From JBJHBP01 sp050485685 (GTDB taxonomy: Bacteria > Pseudomonadota > Gammaproteobacteria > Steroidobacterales > Rariloculaceae), in the NCBI GenBank assembly GCA_050485685.1, contig JBJHBW010000009.1, positions 1 through 64,000 of the forward strand: 64,000 bases of DNA. Reading direction: 5' to 3'. Positions 53,024 to 61,412 of this stretch are shown in pieces. Under the pieces are notes generated by a model. It ran no database searches and was not told the DNA's origin. It saw only the letters and a program-made list of their open reading frames with translations. Position 1 is the stretch's first letter. Every line of letters begins with the position of its first letter. The translations under genes were made by a program, and so were the position numbers.

Positions 53024-55732
53024 TCAACTGTCTTCGGCGAGCGCGGCCATCCTTTCCGCCACCGTCAGTGTATCGGGATGGGATTCCCCTTCAGCTGCAC
53101 TGAGGATGGCATGCGACCGGGAATACGCAGCTTGCGCATCGCTGGTGCGGCCTGAGGCCTCGTGCCAGAGGCCTTGCACGTAGATCAACCAGCCGGTCCA
53201 GCCATGCTCAGGGCCGAAAGCGATCAGCGCGTTATCGCCCACGGCTTCCAGCATTTCACCGGCGCAATCAAGATCACCGGTCTGCACGCAGGTCATCGCG
53301 AGGTTGATCGCAACCATGATCGGCGTGGAATGTTCCGGACCCAGCGATTCGGCCGATGCGTGATAGGCCTCCCGCTGGTAACGGATAGCACGTTCGGTGT
53401 CTCCCATGCTGCGATAGATCAGCGCAACGTTATTCAGTGCAGCGATGGTCACTGAGTGGGCATCACCCAGGGCAGGTCGAAGAATGTCGAGCGCAGCAAG
53501 GCCATATTCAAGCGCCTCTTCGTTGCGTGTACCTCTATACGCATAGATGAAGGTATATGCCAGATCGTTGGAGACGTTTCCGACCATCCAGTGCTCAGGC
53601 CCCAGTGTTGCCTTGAGCCTGCCCAGCGTATCGAGCAGCAGGTTTTCGGCCTCGTCATAACGTTCCATACGCAGCAGGATTGCGCCGATTTCCGATTGTA
53701 CCGTCAACGAGGCTGAGTGCTCACTGCCGAACTGGGCCACCCGTTCCGCGTGCCGTTGCTCGGCGACCTGAAGAGCGGCCTCGTAGTCCTCGAGATGCCG
53801 CAGGCTGTATGTGAGCTGTCGGCGCAGTTCGTCGGCGATACGGCCAGGTATGTTGCTGTTGGTCGCCAGCAGATGCTCTGCCTGCTCCTGAACGGAGCGC
53901 CAGTTGCTGTTGGCGAACAGTAACGACACGCCGGTGGCGGCGTGCAGCAGCCGGATTTCATCGGAATCCGGCTGCGTCAGGTTGTCGTACTCGGCTTGTG
54001 CCAGCCCCAGGCGTTCCATCTCGGCGAGTGCCAGGATCCGGTTAAGACGTGCGCGTACCTGATCGGCACTGCCTGTCGGATAGAAGTCGATTAACTCATC
54101 GTACAGCGAGAGCAGCTCCTCTGATGGTTGTACGGATGCACGTACACTGGCGAGGGTTTCGAGTACCGCCATGCGCGCATCATCCGGCAGCGGATCTCCG
54201 CTGCGCAGCGCCAGCTCGGCCCGCTCGGCTGCCTCGCGCACGGTCAGATCGCGGGATCCGCCCAGCAGCGGGTTGGCCAGGGTCAGCAGGTCGTCATTCA
54301 GGAACCTGTTCACCGCTGTCGCGATGGCGGCTTCCCGTTCGGCATCGGCACGTGCCTGCCCGGCCTCCCGCCACTGCCATGTGGTGACGACGACTCCGGC
54401 CAGCAGCGCCGTCAGCGTACCCAGTATCCAGGGGCGGCGTGCCCGCATGCGTGTGAGTTCCGCATGTGCACGCGCTGCATTTTCTGCAGCCTGCTGTTCG
54501 CGCTGACTCGCTTCACGTCGGGTTTCCAGACTGCGCAGGCGCTGCGCCAGCACGCGGGCATCGCCAATGCGCCGTTCGGGATTTCCGTCTGCGGCAGAGG
54601 CGATGTCCTCGCGCAGCAGCGGATCGTCGATGTCGCGCTCCCAGCCGGCCGTCAACGGTCGTGTCAGGTCTGCTGTCACCAGCTGGTACAGCAGGACGCC
54701 CAGGGAGTAGATGTCCGACCGGGCCGTGGGCATGCCGCCGGCGAGCACTTCCGGTGCGATGTACAGCGGGGTTCCGCTGCTGCTCTGGCTGGGCGAAACG
54801 TGAGTCCGGGACAGGCCCAGTCGAGTGATTCCAAGCTCGGACAGACGTCCAGGATCCAGCAGCATGCCGGAGCCGAAGTCAGTCAGCCGCGTTATCGGTC
54901 GTCCGTTGTCGTCCTCGTCGATCAGGACGTTGCCCGGTTTGATGTCCTTATGCAGGACGCCCAGAGAGTGGGCATCAGCCAATGTGTCAGCGATGGATGC
55001 GACCAGATTCAGGCGCGTAGCAAGCGGAACACTGGCGAGTCCGTCGCAGTCCCGGGCCCAATCGGCGAGATTACCGTTACGAACGAAGTCGCTTTCAACG
55101 AAAAAAGGCAGTTCATCGAAGTTCCAGTCGAGAATTCTGACCAGATCGCGCCGTTCTCCCAGTGCGTCGCGCAGCAGGCGATACAGAGTGACCTCCCGCT
55201 TCAGCGATCCCAGCTGGCCGGCATCCAGCGAGAACTTGAAAACGCGTTTATCCCGGGTCTTTTCGTGTTCGCCCAGCCACACTTCGCCGTATCCGCCGGA
55301 ACCCAGTCGCTCGACGAGCTGCCAGCGTGGACGATGGGGAACTGGCGCGCCGGGGCTAAGTTCCAGCGTGGAAGCGTCCGTATGTGCTTTCCGGACGGGT
55401 GTGACGTCGGCGACCAGCCGGTAGCCATAACCGTGCACGGTACGGAGCGTGCTCTGATCGTGATCAGCCAGGGCGATCCGCAGTTTGGCTATCGCCTTGG
55501 TCAGTGTGGCGTCGCTGATCACCCGGCCAGGCCAGACCTGTTCGATGAGTTCGGCCTTGGTGACCACCTCGCCAGGATGGTTGAGCAGAACCCTCAGCAG
55601 CTCGAGTGGCTTGCGCTGTATGGAGACAGGTGACCCGTCCACTGTGAGTGTCAGGGTTGCTGTGTCCAGTTCAGCATTGCCGAATTGCCAACCGGACAGC
55701 CGCTGCCCCCCGAATGCGCCACTCTCGGTCAT
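53024..55732 (-). CDS. Winged-helix / Ser-Thr kinase / transmembrane / TPR regulator
   Basis: The start at 55732 (MTESGAFGGQRLSGWQFG) gives 902 residues. Domains in order: an OmpR-type winged helix (about 15-110; LLRVLLNHPGEVVTKAELIEQVWPG, core EVVTKAEL and HGYGYRL). Then a Hanks-type kinase (about 137-410) with G-loop GSGGYGEV at 144-151, Lys in VFKFSL, catalytic HKDIKPGN at 261-268, metal DFGSG, and APEVL. A coiled coil and one TM helix (about 434-453) follow, then TPR-like repeats to the end (GPEHSTPIMVAINLA, ALGDAHSVTIAALNNVA). Catalytic residues are intact. The DNA-binding and kinase domains would be cytosolic and the TPRs periplasmic. It heads a four-gene array and is divergent from a lipoprotein gene. 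Confidence 0.9.
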   Translation of the reverse strand: MTESGAFGGQRLSGWQFGNAELDTATLTLTVDGSPVSIQRKPLELLRVLLNHPGEVVTKAELIEQVWPGRVISDATLTKAIAKLRIALADHDQSTLRTVHGYGYRLVADVTPVRKAHTDASTLELSPGAPVPHRPRWQLVERLGSGGYGEVWLGEHEKTRDKRVFKFSLDAGQLGSLKREVTLYRLLRDALGERRDLVRILDWNFDELPFFVESDFVRNGNLADWARDCDGLASVPLATRLNLVASIADTLADAHSLGVLHKDIKPGNVLIDEDDNGRPITRLTDFGSGMLLDPGRLSELGITRLGLSRTHVSPSQSSSGTPLYIAPEVLAGGMPTARSDIYSLGVLLYQLVTADLTRPLTAGWERDIDDPLLREDIASAADGNPERRIGDARVLAQRLRSLETRREASQREQQAAENAARAHAELTRMRARRPWILGTLTALLAGVVVTTWQWREAGQARADAEREAAIATAVNRFLNDDLLTLANPLLGGSRDLTVREAAERAELALRSGDPLPDDARMAVLETLASVRASVQPSEELLSLYDELIDFYPTGSADQVRARLNRILALAEMERLGLAQAEYDNLTQPDSDEIRLLHAATGVSLLFANSNWRSVQEQAEHLLATNSNIPGRIADELRRQLTYSLRHLEDYEAALQVAEQRHAERVAQFGSEHSASLTVQSEIGAILLRMERYDEAENLLLDTLGRLKATLGPEHWMVGNVSNDLAYTFIYAYRGTRNEEALEYGLAALDILRPALGDAHSVTIAALNNVALIYRSMGDTERAIRYQREAYHASAESLGPEHSTPIMVAINLAMTCVQTGDLDCAGEMLEAVGDNALIAFGPEHGWTGWLIYVQGLWHEASGRTSDAQAAYSRSHAILSAAEGESHPDTLTVAERMAALAEDS

Positions 55733-55887
55733 GAATCCTCTGACAATCAAAGAGATAGAAAAGGCTGCTTCAGTCTAAACGCGTGGGCCGGAAAAAAGCC
55801 ACAGAAAAGTCACCGGAAGTTCAGGACCATCCGGGCGCTGCAGGCTTATATGAGGGCTATTGATTTGAGGTTCGGGAGAAGCGGGCG

Positions 55888-58275
55888 ATGTGCTTGACGG
55901 TTGCGAATCAGGTGTCGGTTTCCATTCATGATCGAAGGGGCAGGGCGGACAGGTTCGGCGCATTTGTGCGTCTGGCGGCAATGTCCGGTTTGACCGGTGT
56001 ATTTCTTGTTGCCGCAGCCTGCAGCAGCGGCTCCAGCTCCCCACCGGCCCCGACTCCAGCGCCAACCCCGCAGCAGTTCACCGTGTCCGTATCTGCAGGT
56101 GCCGGCGGGTCGGTCAGCCCGGCCAGTCAGACTGTAACCAGCGGTGCGAATGTAACGATCGCGCTGACGCCGGATACCGGTTTCAGCATCGGGAGCGCAT
56201 CCGGCTGCGGTGGTTCCCTGAGCGGCAGCAGCTATGTGACTGGCACCATTACTGCCAGTTGCACAGTGTCGGTCGTTTTCGAGATCAATACCTACACGGT
56301 GGCGGCTGTTGCAGGTCCGGGCGGAGATGTGGGCCCGGCCAGCCAGCTGGTCGATCACGGCACCCAGGCGACCGTAACACTTGTCCCGGACCCGGGATAC
56401 GAGATCGATCAGGTTTCGGGCTGCGGCGGCACGGTTGACGGGAATACGTATACCACGGGTGTGGTCACCGGCGACTGTACCGTGGATGCCAGCTTTGCGT
56501 TGCTGGCGCTGTCGCCGCCTGACAATGTGCAGGCCGCAGCCGGATCTGCGCAAGTGACTCTGAACTGGGATGAAGTCGAAGGTGCCGCGTCCTACAACGT
56601 CTATTTCGGCACGTCACCGGGCATAGACATCACGACGTCGGCTTCCTTCGATCAGCTTCTGCTCCAGCAGCAAAGCCCTGTCATCGTTTCCGAGCTCGAG
56701 AATGACGTCGATTACTACTTCGTCGTTACCGCGGTCGCGGGGCCGGCAGAGTCTCTGGCCAGTGCGGAGGTGTCGGCGACGCTTTCGGTCGGTGCGGTTG
56801 CGACGTTCTTCGGCAGCAGTCTGAGCGACTGGGCGCGAGCGCTGATCGTCCATCCGGTCAACGGTGACGTGTACCTGATCGGCGTGCTGCAGGATGAAAT
56901 CCCTGTCACTGCCGGTGCCTGGATCACCAACCCCCGCTCCACGGCCTGTGGCGGCGACAACATTTTTTTCACATGCGCGGGCTTTCTCGCCCGTTTCACG
57001 CCGGATCTGTCCGAACTGGTTGCAGCCACTTATCTGCCTTTCAACATTGGAACCTCCGCCGGACTGATTGCTGACCCTGTGAGCGGCGATGTATTCGTCG
57101 CAGGTTCAGGTTCGACGAATGCGACCGGAACGGCGGGTGCCTTTCAGCCAGATTACTCGGGCCATATAAGTGGGCGCATCGTGCGTCTCAGTGAAGACCT
57201 GACGACGCGAATTGCGATGACTCATTACGGAGTCTCAGGCGGAGACTTTCGTTTCACCGGGCTTGTGCTTGTGCCGACTGATGACGATGATGCCGAGGGA
57301 GCACTCTATGCTGTCGGAACCGCACTGACGTCCGGTGCGCCGGGTGTGAGTGGAGGTGCGCAGCCCACCTATGCCGGTAACGGTGACCTGTTGCTCGCGC
57401 GTTTCAGTCTCGATCTGGCCAGCCTGCATCAGGCAACGTATCTGGGCGGCAGCAACAATGACTGGACTGCGGACAACTACTTCACCTTCGGCGGTATCGT
57501 CGTGCACCCTGAAACCGGCGATGTTTATGTGGTCAACAGTACCGCGTCAGTGGATTTTCCGACCACCATCGGAGCACTGCAGACCACGCCTGGACCGAAT
57601 TCCGTCAACGGATACGTCAGTAGGCTGAACGCCGACCTGACGGAACTGCTGGGATCGACTTATTTCTCCAGCGCGACGCCCGGCACGAGTTGGAATGTCA
57701 CCGGCGTGGCGGTCAATGGGAATGGAGAAATCGTCATCGCCGGCAGGGCAGGCAGCAATACCCTGGCCGGCAGTGAAGGCGGTGCAATCGCGACGGTGGC
57801 CGGATATCCGCACGGGTACGTGGCCAGACTTACGCCGGCGCTGGATGCGGTGCTGCAGTCCACATTTGTCGCGGTCGGGTCCGGCAGCGGCGTTCTCCAT
57901 GCCATCAACGGTCTTGCGATCGAGCCGGGCAGCGGCGACGTGCTGGTAACGGGACTTGCCAGTCCGACCAGTGACCTGCCTTCCCTGAGCGGTGCGCAGC
58001 TCGAGGCGGTACCGAATGCCGCACAGTTCACGGGCGCAGGTTTTATCACCCGGCTGAACGGCGATCTGACAGAGATCAGGCAGTCGAGCTGGATAGGGCC
58101 GATACATGAAGGACCCTACGGCTTCGCCCTGTCTGCGGATGGTGAATGGGTGTACACATCTGCAACCGTCAGCGGGACGTCGACCTGGCCTTTTACGGAG
58201 TCCGGAGCGTTTTCGACCAACCCGGGCTTTAACAGTGCGGTGGTGTCAGGCATGCGTTCGACGCTGGCCAGATAG
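55888..58275 (+). CDS. Lipoprotein with bacterial repeats, FN3 and beta-propeller-like domains
   Basis: It has 795 residues from ATG 55888 (GGGAG site upstream). The lipobox is in FLVAAAC, about 45 residues in; ATG 55981 would give a more ordinary signal peptide. A Ser/Pro linker (SSSPPAPTPAPTP) leads to two beta repeats of about 75 residues (AGAGGSVSPASQTVTSG and AGPGGDVGPASQLVDHG), each with a GCGG and C pair. An FN3 domain (LSPPDNVQAAAGSAQVTLNW) follows. About 480 residues carry recurring blades such as HPVNGDVYLIG, DPVSGDVFVAG, HPETGDVYVVN and EPGSGDVLVTG, the pattern of SBBP/beta-propeller proteins. Surface display and ligand binding are likely; function unknown. Confidence 0.8.
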   Translation: MCLTVANQVSVSIHDRRGRADRFGAFVRLAAMSGLTGVFLVAAACSSGSSSPPAPTPAPTPQQFTVSVSAGAGGSVSPASQTVTSGANVTIALTPDTGFSIGSASGCGGSLSGSSYVTGTITASCTVSVVFEINTYTVAAVAGPGGDVGPASQLVDHGTQATVTLVPDPGYEIDQVSGCGGTVDGNTYTTGVVTGDCTVDASFALLALSPPDNVQAAAGSAQVTLNWDEVEGAASYNVYFGTSPGIDITTSASFDQLLLQQQSPVIVSELENDVDYYFVVTAVAGPAESLASAEVSATLSVGAVATFFGSSLSDWARALIVHPVNGDVYLIGVLQDEIPVTAGAWITNPRSTACGGDNIFFTCAGFLARFTPDLSELVAATYLPFNIGTSAGLIADPVSGDVFVAGSGSTNATGTAGAFQPDYSGHISGRIVRLSEDLTTRIAMTHYGVSGGDFRFTGLVLVPTDDDDAEGALYAVGTALTSGAPGVSGGAQPTYAGNGDLLLARFSLDLASLHQATYLGGSNNDWTADNYFTFGGIVVHPETGDVYVVNSTASVDFPTTIGALQTTPGPNSVNGYVSRLNADLTELLGSTYFSSATPGTSWNVTGVAVNGNGEIVIAGRAGSNTLAGSEGGAIATVAGYPHGYVARLTPALDAVLQSTFVAVGSGSGVLHAINGLAIEPGSGDVLVTGLASPTSDLPSLSGAQLEAVPNAAQFTGAGFITRLNGDLTEIRQSSWIGPIHEGPYGFALSADGEWVYTSATVSGTSTWPFTESGAFSTNPGFNSAVVSGMRSTLAR

Positions 58276-58349
58276 CAGGAGCAGGGCTGACCCAGCGCGT
58301 GACTGAGTGGTAATGTCGCCTCCGGCAACCTCAGGTTTCGGTGGCTGGC

Positions 58350-58541
58350 ATGTCGAGAATCCGCACAGCGCGTCTGCAGTGCCCGTGTTGCGGGGAAACC
58401 ATAGACGTGCTGGTGGACTGCTCGGTGTCCGAGCAGGAGTATGTGGAGGACTGCAGCGTCTGTTGTCGGCCGATCGTCATTTCCGTGTTCGTAAGCGACG
58501 AAGCCACGTTTGAGATCAGCGGGCGAGCCGAGAATGACTAG
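58350..58541 (+). CDS. CPXCG-motif cysteine-rich protein
   Basis: ATG 58350 (MSRIRTARLQCPCCGE) is used; GTG 58341 is an alternative. About 63 residues. Four key cysteines form two knuckle-like pairs, CPCCGE and CSVCCRPI, with VLVDCSVSEQEYVEDC between, matching the widespread proteobacterial CPXCG family. Zinc binding is likely; function unknown. The stop overlaps the start of the next gene by 8 bases, suggesting coupling. Confidence 0.85.
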   Translation: MSRIRTARLQCPCCGETIDVLVDCSVSEQEYVEDCSVCCRPIVISVFVSDEATFEISGRAEND

Positions 58542-58809
58542 ACGAGTGATCGGCATGATCGCTGTGCCGTTGCTGCTGCTCACGGGCTACCTGTTGTGGA
58601 TCTGGCCGGCACCCGGAAGTGACTTGTTCATCCTGCAGTTGGCGCCATACCTGTTCACTCTTGTGTGTGGAGCGCCCTTCGTCTGGGGACTTGCGTCAAG
58701 ACCGTTGGCGCGCGCAATGCTGCTGATCGGGTACTTCCTTCTGGGCTACATCGTGCAGTTTGTCTATGCGGCGCTTGTACTCTGCGCTTTTCGCAATATG
58801 TGCCTTTGA
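58534..58809 (+). CDS. Small three-TM membrane protein
   Basis: ATG 58534 (MTRRVIGMIAVPLLLLTGYL) overlaps the CPXCG stop; 91 residues. Three hydrophobic helices are visible (VIGMIAVPLLLLTGYLLWIW, LQLAPYLFTLVCGAPFVWGLA, AMLLIGYFLLGYIVQFVYAALVL). No family recognised. Coupling to the CPXCG gene is the only clue to function. Confidence 0.6.
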   Translation: MTRRVIGMIAVPLLLLTGYLLWIWPAPGSDLFILQLAPYLFTLVCGAPFVWGLASRPLARAMLLIGYFLLGYIVQFVYAALVLCAFRNMCL

Positions 58810-58851
58810 AAGTAAGTGACGATATTCCTGCACCGATTCGATGGCGAATGT

Positions 58852-60144
58852 TCACTCAAGCCCATGCCACCGCTTCATGTGTTCGGCATGGGTGTGCAGA
58901 TAGGCGCCCGGCTGATAGTGAGTGTCGTAGAAGTCAGTGTCCAGGTGCTGGGTCTGAACGACGCCTGGAAAGACAATAGTGCTGAACGTGCCCGGGAAGC
59001 GCCCATGTTTGTCATAGACGTACTGTGCAATCGCGACCAGGCAGTCCACGAATTCCTCGCTGTAGGGTTCCACCGTGCGTTTGACGCCTGAGCTGTCCAG
59101 CCACGGACCGGGCGTGGCCGGACTGTAAGCTCCGGCGGTACCGAACTTGCGCTCGACAAAGGCCAGCACGGCGGCTCGCATATTAGTGTGCCAGGGCGGG
59201 CACAACGCCTCGTAGAAACCGTCCAGCCCGACCGGGTTCGGAAACGGCGAGTCGTCGCTGTGTGTGAAACGAAAGCCCAGACCCTTGATACCGTCATCGG
59301 CAAACGCGCCGAGGACGCTGTAGCGGTTCAGGCCGTTGTAATACAGTCCGCCCAGGCCCATGGCCTGCATCGTAAGAACGATGTTGTGTGCCATGAACGC
59401 AAGTTCAGCGCAGTTGGCTTCATAGGCCGCCTGCTGCAGGAGGGGCAGCGGGAACCGCAGACTTTCCTTGAGCAGTCCCGACTCGATGAACCGCTTCAGA
59501 TCGCCGGCAGGCCGACCCGCGGCCGGATCCATCAGCACATAGCCGTGCGCGATGAATATGCACAGCATGCCGAGGAACTCCTCGCTGGCATCGGCCACCG
59601 GCATGAACAGTGTGGAGCCGGGTGTATTGGCCATCCACAGGTTCGGATCCAGCAGATGCCCGGGTGCGCGTGGCAAGTCCAGTCGCCGGTCGGAAAGCTG
59701 TGTGGTGTGTTCCTGGCAGAGTGCGGCGACCCTGTCCAGAGCATCGTCGGCGTCGTTGAGCGCGCTGATCTGATCCGGCTTCACGTCGCGCGTGTTGGTC
59801 AGGTACGTGCCGGAGTCGTCCGTGAAGAACAGAACCGGGGTGCCTATACCTGCCGCGGTCGGTGCCGAGCGTCCGGTGTAGCGCACCGTAAAGTGGCCAT
59901 GCTCATCGGGGCGCGACGGGCCGTAAGGGACGCCGAAGTTCCAGCCCGTTACGCCGGTTGCTGCGGCGATCAGTATGGCCTGCTCCTGTCGCGTGAGCGG
60001 CACCGGTTCGTGGCGTGACTTGTAGGCCAGCGGGCCGGATGGCATCTCCATGCCGAGGCCGAATCGTCGCGAGCGGCGGCCGAGAATGGCCTGCAGCAAG
60101 GGAAACTGAAGCAGATCGGGGCGGGGATCGGAGGGTGAGGTCAT
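58852..60144 (-). CDS. Nitroreductase-like protein
   Basis: It has 430 residues. The N-terminal region RRSRRFGLGMEMPSGPLAYK and the helix PLTRQEQAILIAAATGVTGWNFG resemble the start of the nitroreductase FMN fold, in which an RRSxRxF stretch contacts the flavin phosphate. FAHNIVLTMQAMGLGGLYYNG (MAHNIVLTMQAMGLGG) resembles the second FMN-binding region (A-x-N-x-x-L-x-A-x-x-LG). The protein is about twice the usual length of 200 residues, so extra segments (for example PNPVGLDGFYEALCPPWHTNM) are present. Substrate unknown. It is divergent from the MBL gene at 60425. Confidence 0.6.
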   Translation of the reverse strand: MTSPSDPRPDLLQFPLLQAILGRRSRRFGLGMEMPSGPLAYKSRHEPVPLTRQEQAILIAAATGVTGWNFGVPYGPSRPDEHGHFTVRYTGRSAPTAAGIGTPVLFFTDDSGTYLTNTRDVKPDQISALNDADDALDRVAALCQEHTTQLSDRRLDLPRAPGHLLDPNLWMANTPGSTLFMPVADASEEFLGMLCIFIAHGYVLMDPAAGRPAGDLKRFIESGLLKESLRFPLPLLQQAAYEANCAELAFMAHNIVLTMQAMGLGGLYYNGLNRYSVLGAFADDGIKGLGFRFTHSDDSPFPNPVGLDGFYEALCPPWHTNMRAAVLAFVERKFGTAGAYSPATPGPWLDSSGVKRTVEPYSEEFVDCLVAIAQYVYDKHGRFPGTFSTIVFPGVVQTQHLDTDFYDTHYQPGAYLHTHAEHMKRWHGLE

Positions 60145-60424
60145 GACCGGACTCCTGACGATTCCGCGGAATCTTTTCTAGAAATGACTTTAAATTCTGG
60201 TGCGAACAGGCTAACACTCTTGAAGCGAGGAATGGCCCCAGATCTTGTCGAAGCGGACTCAGTACCATTGCGGCGAACGCCCGCGTGCCTCCCTGGAACG
60301 GGGACTTCGTATCGTGCCCCGCGAACTTGCGTCGCCCCCGCAGGCTTTCTAGTATGCGGGGATATGGCAGGCGGAGCTGAAGGCTCTGGGCTGCGCGGCA
60401 CGGGCGAAACGACCCGCGGGGGAC
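60145..60424. other. Intergenic region between divergent genes
   Basis: These 280 bases separate the nitroreductase-like gene (minus) from the MBL gene (plus). No RNA gene or convincing reading frame is seen. A TTTAAATT-like AT stretch near 60190-60197 may be part of a promoter for the minus-strand gene. Confidence 0.4.
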
Positions 60425-61348
60425 ATGAACAGACACAGCAGACGCGCCTTGCTCAAGGCCGCCGCCTGCGGCGCAGCCGCCTGCGCGGTGCCTCGCCTGG
60501 CGTCCGCCCAGCCTGGTGCGGCGGTGGCTGTGACGCGGCTGGGGCCGGATATCGCCGTATTATCCGGTACGGGCACCAACGTGCTGGCGGCGGCCGACGA
60601 AGACGGCGTGATTCTTGTGGATGGCGGTCTTGCCGATGGCGCGCCTCGGCTGTTGCAGAGCGTTGCAGAGCTGTTCGACGGCCGTCCCGTACGCACCTTA
60701 TTCAATACCCACTGGCATCCGGAACAGACCGGCGCCAATCCGGCGCTTGCGCAGGCCGGCGCCACCATCGTCTCGCAGGTCAACACCCGCCTGTGGCTGA
60801 CTACGGACATCAAGCGGCCATGGGAGGATGTCGTACATCAGCCGCTGCCGCGCGAGGCGCAGCCGCAGGTCACGTTCTACGATCACGGCAGCGACATCGA
60901 ATTCGGCGGCACGCCTGTGCAGTACCGGCACATGCTGCAGGCGCATACCGATGGCGACTGCTACGTTTTTTTTCCGGAGCGGAATGTGCTGGCCTGCGGC
61001 GGCGTGATTGCCGGAGACCGCTGGCCGCTGATCGACTGGTGGACCGGCGGCTGGCTGGGCGGTCTGGTCGAGGGGATAGAGACCATGCTGCAGGTGGTCG
61101 ACGACGACACCCTCATCGTGCCTGCCGACGGCCCGGTGCTCCGCCGTGCCGACCTTCAGGCGCAGTTCGATATGTATGCCGAGTTGTTCGTGCGATTCCG
61201 TGACGAGCTGCTGTTTCGCGGTCTGAGCCCGGCCGAGGCGGTCGAGGCGGAACCGACGGCACGGTTTCATCCTGAATGGCCCTATCGCGATGAATTCGTA
61301 ACGCTGGCGTTTCAGAGTCTCTGGGGATTCTTTGCGCCGGATGTATGA
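60425..61348 (+). CDS. Exported MBL-fold protein with altered metal motif (HxHxEQ)
   Basis: It has 307 residues with a Tat-like leader (SRRALLKAAACGAAAC, cleavage near LASAQ). The MBL fold is recognisable: ILVDGGLADG, FNTHWHPEQTGAN, and a later AHTDGDCYVFFP and GGVIAGDRWP. In the metal motif His96 and His98 are kept but the following Asp-His is Glu100-Gln101, so the second metal site is changed. Similar HPEQTG proteins exist, as I recall, in environmental bacteria. Substrate unknown. It is followed by the DUF1592 lipoprotein after 64 bases. Confidence 0.8.
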   Translation: MNRHSRRALLKAAACGAAACAVPRLASAQPGAAVAVTRLGPDIAVLSGTGTNVLAAADEDGVILVDGGLADGAPRLLQSVAELFDGRPVRTLFNTHWHPEQTGANPALAQAGATIVSQVNTRLWLTTDIKRPWEDVVHQPLPREAQPQVTFYDHGSDIEFGGTPVQYRHMLQAHTDGDCYVFFPERNVLACGGVIAGDRWPLIDWWTGGWLGGLVEGIETMLQVVDDDTLIVPADGPVLRRADLQAQFDMYAELFVRFRDELLFRGLSPAEAVEAEPTARFHPEWPYRDEFVTLAFQSLWGFFAPDV

Positions 61349-61412
61349 GGCGGGACGCAGTACTGGCAGGCCGTGCCCGAGTTGTGTGATTGGCTTTAAT
61401 ATAAGTCTATAA

